Origin: Bacteroidales bacterium
GTDB lineage: Bacteria > Bacteroidota > Bacteroidia > Bacteroidales > Muribaculaceae
Assembly (NCBI GenBank): GCA_003150235.1
Contig: QAMW01000019.1
Span: forward strand, 9,840-73,839
DNA length: 64,000 bases
Direction of reading: 5' to 3'
Shown: positions 9,923 through 17,961 of the stretch, piece after piece
How the letters are laid out: the number at the start of each line of letters is the position of its first letter
Position numbering within the stretch: position 1 is the stretch's first letter
Program-made: the position numbers and the translations under genes
The notes under the pieces: model-generated
Seen by the model: the letters and a program-made list of their open reading frames with translations, nothing else
Databases searched by the model: none
What the model was told of the DNA's origin: nothing

Positions 9923-9951
9923 GATGTTTAAAAACATAAGGTAATAACGTG

Positions 9952-10032
9952 TTGTCACAAAAATATTCATTATCTTTGCACCGTAAACATTACAAGGAAT
10001 TTTATTTAAGGGGTCTCGCCCAATGGTCGAGA
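9952..10032 (+). promoter_or_regulatory. greA promoter and leader hairpin
   Basis: TATCTTTG at 9971-9978 fits the TAnnTTTG -7 box; a TTG lies at 9952-9954, somewhat closer than the usual 19-21 bases. In the ~100-base leader, TCTCG at 10014-10018 pairs with CGAGA at 10028-10032, followed by a T-rich run (10033-10045). This resembles a weak intrinsic terminator ahead of greA. Confidence 0.55.
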
Positions 10033-10081
10033 TTCTTTCTTTTTTACTCATTTACTAAACCACAAAACAAAACCAATAATC

Positions 10082-10552
10082 ATGGCGATTACTTACATGA
10101 CCCGCGAGGGGTACAAAAAGAAAATGGATGAAATCGCTTATCTTGAAACAGTTAAGCGTCCGGAAATATCACGTGCAATCGCTGAGGCACGCGACAAGGG
10201 TGACTTGTCGGAAAACGCCGAATACGATGCCGCCAAAGAGGCACAGGGACTGCTGGAAATGAAGATTTCGCAGCTGAAAGACCTTGTGGCAAACGCCCGC
10301 ATACTCGACGAAAGCCAGCTCAACACTGAAATTGTGCAGATTCTGAATAAAGTAAAAATCAAGAATGTCGCCAACGGAATGATTGTCGAATACACAATCG
10401 TTGCCGACAGCGAGGCAAACCTGAAAGAGAAGAAACTCGCATCGAGTACCCCTGTGGCACAGGCTCTTCTCGGTCATAAGCTCGGCGATATCGTGGAAGT
10501 GAAGATTCCCGCCGGTCTCGCAAAATTTGAGATTCTTGAAATATCATTCTAA
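10082..10552 (+). CDS. greA: Transcription elongation factor GreA
   Basis: Rescues backtracked RNA polymerase by stimulating transcript cleavage. The 156 residues show the N-terminal coiled coil (residues ~5-75), with the acidic tip DLSENAEYDAAKE near 42-54, and the C-terminal FKBP-like globular domain ending in VEVKIPAGLAKFEILEI. The length is standard. The leader carries a possible attenuator hairpin, which would be notable for a transcription factor that acts on paused polymerase. Confidence 0.95.
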   Translation: MAITYMTREGYKKKMDEIAYLETVKRPEISRAIAEARDKGDLSENAEYDAAKEAQGLLEMKISQLKDLVANARILDESQLNTEIVQILNKVKIKNVANGMIVEYTIVADSEANLKEKKLASSTPVAQALLGHKLGDIVEVKIPAGLAKFEILEISF

Positions 10553-10571
10553 ATCATCACAAGTTCACATT

Positions 10572-10967
10572 ATGGCTACAATTTTCAGCAAAATAGTCGC
10601 CGGCGAGATTCCTTCATATAAAATCGCCGAAGATGACAAGCATTATGCTTTTCTTGACATAAACCCCGTAGCTCCCGGTCACACTCTCGTGATTCCGAAA
10701 AAGGAAGTCAGCTACCTTTTTGACTTGAGCGACGAAGAATACACCGCCCTTCAGCTTTTTGCCAAGAAAGTGGCACTTGCCATGAAAAAAGCCCTACCCT
10801 GTGAGCGCATAGGCGTTACAGTCATCGGACTTGAAGTACCCCATGCCCATATCCACCTTGTGCCCATAACCAAGGAGAGCGACATGAACTTCTCCAAGCC
10901 CAAGATGACACTCGACCCGGCTGAGATGGTTGAAATCAAAGAGAAAATCACAAAATATATCGACTGA
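10572..10967 (+). CDS. HIT family protein (HinT-like nucleotide hydrolase)
   Basis: Histidine-triad protein of 131 residues, expected to hydrolyse AMP-linked substrates such as nucleoside phosphoramidates. It begins TIFSKIVAGEIPSYKI, as HinT proteins do, and carries the catalytic triad HAHIHLVP near residue 95. The ATG at 10572 is chosen over an in-frame ATG at 10527, because the latter would overlap greA and add 15 residues absent from the family. The stop overlaps the next start by one base (TGATG). Confidence 0.93.
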   Translation: MATIFSKIVAGEIPSYKIAEDDKHYAFLDINPVAPGHTLVIPKKEVSYLFDLSDEEYTALQLFAKKVALAMKKALPCERIGVTVIGLEVPHAHIHLVPITKESDMNFSKPKMTLDPAEMVEIKEKITKYID

Positions 10968-11875
10968 TGAAATATCTTGTCTTCGGGACAGGAGGCGTAG
11001 GCGGCAGCATTGCCGCCTTCCTTCATTTATCGGGATGTGATGTCGACTGTATCGCGCGCGGAGAGGCACTGGAGGCTATCAACCGGCGCGGACTCGTATT
11101 CCATTCCGATGTAAAAGGCGAGCACACCCTTCCAATCAAGGCATACGGAGCCGACAGCTATCCCCATAAAGCCGATGTGATATTTGTCACCGTAAAAGGA
11201 TATTCCATCGACTCAATAGGTCCGTCAATCATAAATTGCGCCCACAAGGACACGGTCGTGATACCTGTACTCAATGTCTACGGCACGGGGGCGCGCATAG
11301 CGGCAAATGCGCCCGGAGTTAATGTGCTTGACGGATGTATCTATATCGTCGGCTTCAAGTCAGGCATAGGAGAGATAACCCAGATGGGCGATATCTTCCA
11401 CCTTGTCTATGGTTTTCCCCGCGGCAGGACAGTCGCTGCCGGCACACTCGACCGCATAAACCGCGACCTCACCGCCGCCGGCATAAAGGTCACGCTGAGC
11501 GATGACATAGATCGCGACACCTTCATAAAATGGTCTTACATCTCCGCGATGGCTCTTACAGGTGCATACTTCGACATTCCTATGGGACCGATACAGCATC
11601 CGGGAAAGGAACGCGACCTGTTCATAGGGCTTACTCGCGAAAGCAAGGCTATCGGCGAAAAACTCGGAATCGATTTCGGCTGCGATCTTGTCGAGCATCA
11701 CCTTGCCGTGATGGACAGCCTTGACCCACACAGCACCGCATCGCTCCAGAAAGACCTCAAGGCGGGTCACGAAAGCGAAATCCAGGGACAGCTCTTTGAC
11801 ATCATAGATCGCGCCCGCACCCTCGGCATTCCGACACCGGTCTACGACACTGTAGCCACGCGCTTCCGCAAATGA
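10967..11875 (+). CDS. panE: Ketopantoate reductase family protein (PanE/ApbA-like)
   Basis: 302-residue NAD(P)-dependent reductase. The N-terminal Rossmann motif FGTGGVGGSIAA is at residues 5-16, and the C-terminal helical domain has a KWSYISAMALTGAYF segment like the catalytic-Lys region of PanE. If orthologous it reduces 2-dehydropantoate to pantoate in CoA synthesis, which would fit with coaD in the same window. The family also has members of unknown substrate, so the symbol is tentative. Translation is probably coupled to the HIT gene. Confidence 0.75.
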   Translation: MKYLVFGTGGVGGSIAAFLHLSGCDVDCIARGEALEAINRRGLVFHSDVKGEHTLPIKAYGADSYPHKADVIFVTVKGYSIDSIGPSIINCAHKDTVVIPVLNVYGTGARIAANAPGVNVLDGCIYIVGFKSGIGEITQMGDIFHLVYGFPRGRTVAAGTLDRINRDLTAAGIKVTLSDDIDRDTFIKWSYISAMALTGAYFDIPMGPIQHPGKERDLFIGLTRESKAIGEKLGIDFGCDLVEHHLAVMDSLDPHSTASLQKDLKAGHESEIQGQLFDIIDRARTLGIPTPVYDTVATRFRK

Positions 11876-11922
11876 CCTCATACAGAAATTCGGAAATTAT
11901 GCGCGGAAAATTTCACAAATAG

Positions 11923-11981
11923 TTGTGAGAGTTAAAATTATGTCTTAACTTTGCAACCTAAGAGCGGTTAGTGTCCGTTCT
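11923..11981 (+). promoter_or_regulatory. rpsA promoter and 5' leader hairpin
   Basis: TTG at 11923-11925, a 20-base spacer and TAACTTTG at 11946-11953 form a strong Bacteroidetes promoter. The predicted transcript starts near 11958 and begins with a hairpin (AGAGCGG 11961-11967 pairing with CCGTTCT 11975-11981), then an AT-rich tract to the ATG at 12013 with no Shine-Dalgarno sequence. Confidence 0.7.
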
Positions 11982-12012
11982 GCAATTAATTAACATATTT
12001 ATTAACCATTAA

Positions 12013-13794
12013 ATGAACAAAGAATTGAACAATTCTCCTATCGAAGACTTCGATTGGGATGCCTATGAAAAAGGCGAAACCGCAGGTGAAAAGAGCCGCG
12101 AAGAACTCACCAAGACTTATGATGAGTCGCTCAACACCGTTAAAGACAAAGAAGTAATCGAAGGTACCATCATCGCCCTCAACAAGCGCGAAGCGGTGGT
12201 TAACATCGGCTACAAAAGCGACGGTATCATCCCCGTCAACGAATTCCGCTACAATCCCGACATCAAGGTCGGTGACGTTGTGGAAGTTTTCATCGAAAAT
12301 CAGGAAGACAAGAAAGGTCAGCTCATCCTTTCTCACCGCAAAGCCCGCATGTCACGCTCTTGGGAGCGCGTCAATCAGGCTCTTGAAAACGATGAAATCA
12401 TCAAGGGTTACATCAAGTGCCGCACAAAGGGCGGTATGATTGTCGATGTATTCGGCATCGAGGCATTCCTCCCCGGCTCTCAGATTGATGTCAAGCCCAT
12501 CCGTGACTACGATCTCTTCGTAGGCAAGACCATGGAATTCAAGGTCGTTAAAATCAATCAGGAATTCAAGAATGTTGTTGTTTCACACAAGGCTCTTATC
12601 GAAGCCGAGCTTGAACAGCAGAAGAAAGAAATCATATCCAAGCTTGAGCGCGGTCAGGTGCTCAAGGGTGTGGTCAAGAACATCACCACTTACGGTGTAT
12701 TCATCGACCTCGGCGGTGTTGACGGTCTTATCCACATCACCGACCTCTCTTGGGGCCGCGTAAACCACCCCGAAGAAGTGGTTAAGCTCGACCAGGAGCT
12801 TGATGTAGTTATCATCGACTTCGATGACGAGCGTAAGCGTATCGCCCTCGGCTTGAAGCAGCTGCAGCCCCATCCCTGGGATGCAATCGACGCTAACCTC
12901 AAGGTAGGCGACAAGGTTAAGGGTAAAGTTGTTGTCATGACCGACTACGGTGCATTTGTTGAAATCGCTCCGGGCGTTGAAGGTCTTATCCACGTATCTG
13001 AAATGTCTTGGTCACAGCACCTCCGCTCGGCTCAGGACTTCATGAAGGTGGGCGACGAGGTAGAGGCAGTCATCCTTACCCTCGACCGCGACGAGCGCAA
13101 GATGTCACTCGGCATCAAGCAGCTTAAGAACGACCCCTGGGAAAATATCGAGACCAAGTATCCTATCGGCAGCAAGCACACTGCAAAGGTGCGCAACTTC
13201 ACCAACTTCGGTGTATTTGTTGAAATCGAGGAAGGCGTTGACGGTCTTATCCACATCAGCGACCTCTCTTGGACCAAGAAGATCAAGCACCCCTCAGAGT
13301 TTACTCATGTCGGTGCCGACATCGATGTTCAGGTACTTGAAATCGACAAGGACAACCGTCGTCTCAGCCTCGGTCACAAGCAACTCGAAGACAATCCCTG
13401 GGATGAGCTTGAATCAGTATTCACTGTGGGCAGCATCCATCCGGGAACCATCATCGAGATGCAGGACAAGGGTGGTGTCGTAGCACTTCCCTACGGTGTT
13501 GAAGGCTTCGCAACTCCCAAGCACCTTGTAAAGGAAGACGGCTCTCAGGCTCAGGTCAACGAGCAGCTTGACTTCAAGGTAATCGAGTTCAACAAGGACA
13601 ACAAGCGCATATTCCTTTCTCACAGCCGTATCTTCGAGGATGAGGCTAAGGCTGAGAAAAACGAGGCTCGCAAGGCTCGCCGTCAGAATAAGAAGGAAGA
13701 GCAGCCGGCAGTAAGCACTCCTATCGAGCGTACTACTCTCGGTGACCTCGAAGAGCTTGCAGCCCTCAAGGAGAAGCTTTCAGGCAAGAAGTAA
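12013..13794 (+). CDS. rpsA: 30S ribosomal protein S1
   Basis: 593 residues with tandem S1 (OB-fold) RNA-binding repeats, the typical six-repeat form. The best repeats show GVFVDLGGVDGLIH-, GAFVEIAPGVEGLIH- and GVFVEIEEGVDGLIH-like cores at roughly residues 220-450. N-terminal and last repeats are more divergent, and the protein ends in a Lys/Glu-rich tail. S1 recruits mRNA to the 30S subunit, important in a phylum whose genes seldom use Shine-Dalgarno pairing. The gene stands alone between its own promoter and an intrinsic terminator. Confidence 0.96.
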   Translation: MNKELNNSPIEDFDWDAYEKGETAGEKSREELTKTYDESLNTVKDKEVIEGTIIALNKREAVVNIGYKSDGIIPVNEFRYNPDIKVGDVVEVFIENQEDKKGQLILSHRKARMSRSWERVNQALENDEIIKGYIKCRTKGGMIVDVFGIEAFLPGSQIDVKPIRDYDLFVGKTMEFKVVKINQEFKNVVVSHKALIEAELEQQKKEIISKLERGQVLKGVVKNITTYGVFIDLGGVDGLIHITDLSWGRVNHPEEVVKLDQELDVVIIDFDDERKRIALGLKQLQPHPWDAIDANLKVGDKVKGKVVVMTDYGAFVEIAPGVEGLIHVSEMSWSQHLRSAQDFMKVGDEVEAVILTLDRDERKMSLGIKQLKNDPWENIETKYPIGSKHTAKVRNFTNFGVFVEIEEGVDGLIHISDLSWTKKIKHPSEFTHVGADIDVQVLEIDKDNRRLSLGHKQLEDNPWDELESVFTVGSIHPGTIIEMQDKGGVVALPYGVEGFATPKHLVKEDGSQAQVNEQLDFKVIEFNKDNKRIFLSHSRIFEDEAKAEKNEARKARRQNKKEEQPAVSTPIERTTLGDLEELAALKEKLSGKK

Positions 13795-13827
13795 TCACCG
13801 GTTACTATTGACTGTAACAGATAATAA

Positions 13828-13861
13828 AAAGGCATGGCGCATTCATTTGCACCATGCCTTT
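13828..13861 (+). terminator. Intrinsic terminator after rpsA
   Basis: AAAGGCATGG (13828-13837) pairs exactly with CCATGCCTTT (13852-13861) around a 14-base loop; a T-rich stretch follows. Confidence 0.85.
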
Positions 13862-13890
13862 ACTTTTTCAAATGATTAATTAACAGATAA

Positions 13891-14208
13891 ATGAGCGAAA
13901 TACTGCAATCATGGCATTTACTCGGATTGACAATCGGCGTATGCACCTTTCTTGTCATCGGACTGTTTCATCCCGTCGTGATAAAATGTGAATACCATTT
14001 CGGCACACGCTGCTGGTGGTGGTTTCTGCTTCTCGGATGCGTAGCTTTAATAGCATCAATTATCGTAAGCGACATATTCTGGTCGTCGCTTCTCGGTGTG
14101 GTAGGATTTTCCTCTTTCTGGACCATCAAGGAGATATTCGAGCAAGAGGAGCGCGTAAAAAAGGGGTGGTTCCCGCGCAATCCGCGACGTACCTACCCCT
14201 GGGATTAA
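13891..14208 (+). CDS. DUF4491 family membrane protein
   Basis: 105-residue inner-membrane protein with three predicted transmembrane helices (roughly residues 8-28, 42-62 and 64-80). The C-terminal FWTIKEIFEQEERVKKGWFPRNP is the hallmark of the Bacteroidetes family DUF4491 as I recall it. Function is unknown. It begins 30 bases after the rpsA terminator, and the converging TPM gene ends 25 bases beyond its stop. Confidence 0.85.
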   Translation: MSEILQSWHLLGLTIGVCTFLVIGLFHPVVIKCEYHFGTRCWWWFLLLGCVALIASIIVSDIFWSSLLGVVGFSSFWTIKEIFEQEERVKKGWFPRNPRRTYPWD

Positions 14209-14233
14209 TATCTCTCATCTGTCGGCGGTGAGG

Positions 14234-15499
14234 TCACCATCCGCCGGAAGCGCCGCCGCCCCCGGTCATGCCACCGCCGAATGACCCGCCGGAAAAACCG
14301 CCTCCGCCGAAGCCGCCACCTCTGCCTCCCCCCGGAGGCAGAATCACAACCGGAGGCACTACCACTTTCGGTATGTTATAATAGCGGTTGTCCTCATATC
14401 CGCAGTTGCGGCATCCGTAGATTTTCACACCTTTGCCCTCACTGTGTTCAGTAGGGCGCACCAGTATGCGGTCGGTACGCAGCGACGCGGCGCGGGCATG
14501 ACATCGCGGACACACCTGATACTGCGATGCCTGGTTTACAAAAGGCAGTATGTCGGTCTCCCCGCAGTTGTCGCAGAGCCATACATCGTAGTCGACCGAA
14601 TTAAGACGCTCCTCAACGTCCTGCTGCGGGGTGAGATAGGCATTATCTTTATCCTCAGGCAAGCGGTGCATCTTATGGTGACAGTTAGGGCAGATGCGCT
14701 TGCGCACTCTCATGTAACGCATCGTGAGCCATATCACGGCTAAAGCGATAAAAGGCAGTCCCAATCCGATAAAACCGATAAACAATGCCGGTGTAAGTAT
14801 CCGCCGCAGAGCAAGATACCGGCTATACCGGTCATCCTTGCGGGTATGTGCCATGACAAGGAGAAAGATTACAAACATAATCACAGTAAGCACACCACCG
14901 AATATGAGCCAGTACCTGAATATCTCGTCGCCATGCGATTCACCCCGGCGGCGGTCATTCTCATATTGCGACATCAGTTCCTCCGTAGCCCCCGGAGTAG
15001 TGGCAAGACGCACAATCTCACCGACAGCATCAACCACGCCTCCGTCATAGTCACCTTCCTTGAAGCGCGGAGCAGCGAAGTTGCGGATTATGCGACCCGC
15101 AATAATATCGGGCACGACACCCTCCATCCCGTAACCGGTGCGTATGGTCATACGCCGGTCATCCTTACTGACAAGCAGCAGAAGTCCGTTGTCCTTATCT
15201 TTCTTTCCTATCTCCCACTCCGAAAAGAGCCGGGTTGCGAAGTCGTCGATATCGTCACTGTCGATAGCATCAACTACCACAACCACCACTTCAGCTGAAG
15301 TCTTGTCCCAAAGTCCGGCGAGCTGCGCGTCGAGGCTCGACTGCACAGCAGGGCTGAGTATGCCGTCGGGATTGCTCACATAGCGTGTGCGGTTGGCGAT
15401 ATGCACGTTTGGTATATCCTTTACGCCGTATGTAGCGCTATACGCTGTCACGGCGGCAATCATCAGAACCGTGAAAAACACTAATATTCGTCTTGTCAT
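14234..15499 (-). CDS. TPM-domain membrane protein with zinc ribbons and Gly-rich tail
   Basis: An N-terminal signal peptide (MTRRILVFFTVLMIAAVTAYSA) leads into a TPM domain over about residues 40-165, recognisable by VSNPDGILSP and the later GYGMEGVVPD. Two membrane segments follow near 200-260, then two CxxC pairs (CPNC...CDNC and CPRC...CRNC) that could bind zinc, and a C-terminal Gly/Ser-rich tail, as in YgcG-type proteins. TPM domains are linked to photosystem repair in plants and to membrane proteins of unclear role in bacteria. Start 15499 puts the RR n-region at the N terminus; ATG 15511 is also possible. It lies 9-21 bases after dgt on the same strand. Confidence 0.8.
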   Translation of the reverse strand: MTRRILVFFTVLMIAAVTAYSATYGVKDIPNVHIANRTRYVSNPDGILSPAVQSSLDAQLAGLWDKTSAEVVVVVVDAIDSDDIDDFATRLFSEWEIGKKDKDNGLLLLVSKDDRRMTIRTGYGMEGVVPDIIAGRIIRNFAAPRFKEGDYDGGVVDAVGEIVRLATTPGATEELMSQYENDRRRGESHGDEIFRYWLIFGGVLTVIMFVIFLLVMAHTRKDDRYSRYLALRRILTPALFIGFIGLGLPFIALAVIWLTMRYMRVRKRICPNCHHKMHRLPEDKDNAYLTPQQDVEERLNSVDYDVWLCDNCGETDILPFVNQASQYQVCPRCHARAASLRTDRILVRPTEHSEGKGVKIYGCRNCGYEDNRYYNIPKVVVPPVVILPPGGGRGGGFGGGGFSGGSFGGGMTGGGGASGGW

Positions 15500-15520
15500 A
15501 ACTATAATCATAACATTAAA

Positions 15521-16876
15521 TTATACGGCAGGCAGACTCATGCCGTGGAGCTTGCGGTAAAGGTCAAGCGCATACACGTCGGTCATGCCTGAAATATGGT
15601 CGAGCACAGCCTGCACCTTCCCGTAGAGCGTATCGGCATGGATGTCATACTGCTTCGGCACCTTGCTCAACAGAAGAGAGGAATAATTGAGTTCCGGAAA
15701 CCGCACGGCATGTATCAGCTTCTCCATCAAAAACGATATGATGCGGCTACCGGCAAGCTCTACATCCACCACGTCGCTCGCACGGTATATCTTCTCCCAG
15801 GCGAGAGCAGAGCATCCGCGATAGGCATCGCGCTCCAGGGTGTCGACATGATCAAGCAGGCAACCGGAAAACTCGCCTGCGAGTATCTCCTCTTCATGCG
15901 CGACAAATGCCCTGGCACACTGCTTTACGAGGGTGCCGATGACACAGCTGCGCAGATAGGCGATTTTCTCGTTGGGGTCTTCGACATGGCTCATGGCGCG
16001 CTTCATGCGCTCCTGCTGCTCCTGATTGAAATAGGCGAGGAAAAGGTCGATTACCTCTCCTGTCGTGAGCACCCGCAGCTTGTGGGCGTCCTCTATATCC
16101 ATCACCTGATAGCAAATGTCGTCGGCTGCCTCGACAATGTACACGAGCGGGTGGCGCGAATAGCACATCTCCCCATCTTCACCCGGTCGCGGGAGAAGTC
16201 CGAGCTCGTCGGCTATGCGCTTGAATGTGTCACGCTCCGAGGTGAAAAAGCCGAATTTGCTTTTTCGTCCGGCAAGACGCGACTCGTAGGGATATTTCAC
16301 TATCGAGGCAAGCATCGAATAGGTCATGGCGAAGCCCCCCGGTCGCCGCCCCTTAAACTGATGGGTCAGGAGACGCAGCGAGTTGGCATTGCCCTCGAAA
16401 TGGGTGAGGTCACACCACTGTTCATCGGTAAGCTCATCTTTCAGCACCGCTCCGGGACCCTCGCTGAAAAAGGTCGAGATAGCCTTTTCGCCCGAATGTC
16501 CGAAAGGAGGGTTGCCTAAATCATGGGCGAGACACGCCGCGCCGACAATCTCGTCGAGCGCGTCGAGGCGGTCGACCCACGGTTCGGCGGCATATTTCAC
16601 CTTCAGTGCCGAGCTGACCTCGTTGGCAAGCGACCGTCCCACCGAGGCAACCTCCATCGAGTGAGTGAGGCGGTTATGCACAAATATGCTTCCGGGGAGC
16701 GGGAACACCTGGGTCTTGTTTTGCAGACGTCTGAAAGGCGATGAAAACACGAGCCTGTCAAAGTCGCGCTGAAAGTCACTGCGTGTGCCCGGCTTCGACT
16801 GGTGGAAATCCTCAAGCCCGAAACGCTTGTCGCATATCAGCCTGTCCCAGTTCATCAATTCAATATTTCTATCCAT
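15521..16876 (-). CDS. dgt: Deoxyguanosinetriphosphate triphosphohydrolase (dGTPase)
   Basis: Hydrolyses dGTP to deoxyguanosine and triphosphate, affecting dNTP pools and sometimes phage defence. The HD-domain metal ligands are visible: H72 in RLTHSMEV, H118-D119 in AHDLGNPPFGH, and a later YIVEAADDICY motif. The N-terminal FRRLQNKTQVFPLP signature is typical. A start at ATG 16855 (MNWDRLI) matches recalled homologues better, but 16876 has the longer reading frame; both keep all motifs. It is upstream of the TPM gene on the same strand, and its promoter would have to lie in the repeat-rich gap to the right. Confidence 0.93.
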   Translation of the reverse strand: MDRNIELMNWDRLICDKRFGLEDFHQSKPGTRSDFQRDFDRLVFSSPFRRLQNKTQVFPLPGSIFVHNRLTHSMEVASVGRSLANEVSSALKVKYAAEPWVDRLDALDEIVGAACLAHDLGNPPFGHSGEKAISTFFSEGPGAVLKDELTDEQWCDLTHFEGNANSLRLLTHQFKGRRPGGFAMTYSMLASIVKYPYESRLAGRKSKFGFFTSERDTFKRIADELGLLPRPGEDGEMCYSRHPLVYIVEAADDICYQVMDIEDAHKLRVLTTGEVIDLFLAYFNQEQQERMKRAMSHVEDPNEKIAYLRSCVIGTLVKQCARAFVAHEEEILAGEFSGCLLDHVDTLERDAYRGCSALAWEKIYRASDVVDVELAGSRIISFLMEKLIHAVRFPELNYSSLLLSKVPKQYDIHADTLYGKVQAVLDHISGMTDVYALDLYRKLHGMSLPAV

Positions 16877-16952
16877 AATTCAATACACCGAAATTACCAT
16901 TTTTTTCGCAATCCGCAAAATAGTTGTCAGTTTTCAGTCTTCAGTTCTCAGT

Positions 16953-17310
16953 CTTCAGATACAGATGGACAGAAAATCAAAAGAAACCTATTTTTTCATA
17001 AGCCGAAAAAAACTCTGTCCCTTCTGACCCTTTGTCTATCTGTATCCCTCTATCAACTGAAAACTGAAATCTGACAACTGGCAACTAAAATCTGACAACT
17101 CCCTTCCCCAACAGGGGATAATCCAAATTTAGCCGGGCGGTTGAGCGTAGCGAAACCCCCGGAAAGCGAGCCTAAGCCGAGGTTTCCGGAGGAATCATCT
17201 CGGAGCAAGATTGATGATTCCCTAGCGGGAAACGACAAATGGAGAAGCCTGCAGCCCGTAGGTTTCGCTCCGCTCAACACTACGGCTAAACACAGATGTA
17301 TCCCTGCGGG
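16953..17310. repeat. REP/MITE-like unit, copy 1
   Basis: Begins with a segment that is itself an imperfect inverted repeat (GATACAGATGGACA ... TGTCTATCTGTATC, about 16957-17052). A ~200-base palindromic module follows from 17112. Its outer arms carry TTTAGCCG...GAGCGTAGCGAAACC and the near-complement GGTTTCGCTCCGCTCAAC...CGGCTAAA. Its inner arms GGAATCATC / GATGATTCC are exact. No coding potential. Confidence 0.75.
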
Positions 17311-17330
17311 ATAACTCCCCTTCTCCCCTT

Positions 17331-17680
17331 CTTCAGATACAGATGGACAGAAAATCAAAAGAAACCTATTTTTTCATAAGCCGAAAAAAAACTCTGTCCC
17401 TTCCGACCCTTTGTCTATCTGTATTCCCCTCTGAAAACTGAAATCTGAAAACTGACAACTGGCAACTCCTTTCCCCGACAGGGGATAATCCAAATTTAGC
17501 CGGGGGTTGAGCGTAGCGATACCCCCGGAAAGCGAGCCTAAGCCGAGGTTTCCGGAGGAATCATCTCGGAGCAAGATTGATGATTCCCTGGCGGGAAACA
17601 TTCAAAGGGAGAGCAACCTTTCCGGGGGTTTCGCTCCGCTCAACTCCCGGCTAAATACAGATGATGCCCTGCGGGCAACA
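17331..17680. repeat. REP/MITE-like unit, copy 2
   Basis: Repeats copy 1 at an offset of 378 bases at its left end and about 367 bases further in, so the copies differ by small indels and point changes. It keeps the same outer and inner inverted arms. The tail CCCTGCGGGCAACACC runs straight into the tandem array. Confidence 0.75.
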
Positions 17681-17820
17681 CCACCCCTTCGCAGCGCGGG
17701 CAACACCACCTCCTTCGCAGCGCGGACAACACCACCTCCTTCTCCGCGCGGACAACACCACTCCTTCTCCGCGCGGGCAACTCTACCTCCTTCTCCGCGC
17801 GGGCTGCCTTCCGGCAGCCC
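17671..17820. repeat. 26-base tandem repeat array
   Basis: Five to six degenerate units of about 25-27 bases built on GCGCGGGCAACACCACCTCCTTC. Units alternate between TTCGCA and TTCTCC ends, and the last runs into GCTGCCTTCCGGCAGC, a small hairpin. The first unit looks derived from the tail of the adjacent REP-like copy. Confidence 0.75.
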
Positions 17821-17936
17821 CTACAGCTACGCGACGCATTTTCAGGCGAGTACGATGAGTCCTTAAGGTCGTTAGCGTCATTAAAGACCTTAACGACCCT
17901 CTGAAAACTGAAAACTGAAATCTGACAACTTTTCCC

Positions 17937-17944
17937 TATCTTTG
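17937..17944 (+). promoter_or_regulatory. Promoter box of the TPR regulator
   Basis: TATCTTTG matches TAnnTTTG, 17 bases before the ATG at 17962. No clear TTTG is placed 19-21 bases upstream. Confidence 0.5.
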
Positions 17945-17961
17945 CAGAATAATTTCAATCT

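Larger units (their letters stand above)
16877..17961. other. 1.1-kb gene-free gap filled with repeats
   Basis: Between divergent dgt and the TPR regulator I see no credible gene. The region holds two near-copies of a ~270-350 base unit, a 26-base tandem array and short CTGAAAACTGAAA-type repeats (near 17060, 17430 and 17902, inverted near 16930). Open frames here are by-products of the repeats. The promoter of the TPR gene (TATCTTTG, 17937-17944) closes the region. Confidence 0.75.

Noticed and set aside
9949..10131. 60-codon frame before greA
   Set aside because: It crosses the greA promoter and leader and overlaps the greA start in another frame.
17671..17820. CRISPR array
   Set aside because: Units are contiguous with no spacers and vary in length; it is a tandem repeat.
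17053..17866. Several frames of 65-119 codons on both strands
   Set aside because: They are translations of the duplicated repeat and the 26-base array; paired copies appear in both repeats with no protein features.
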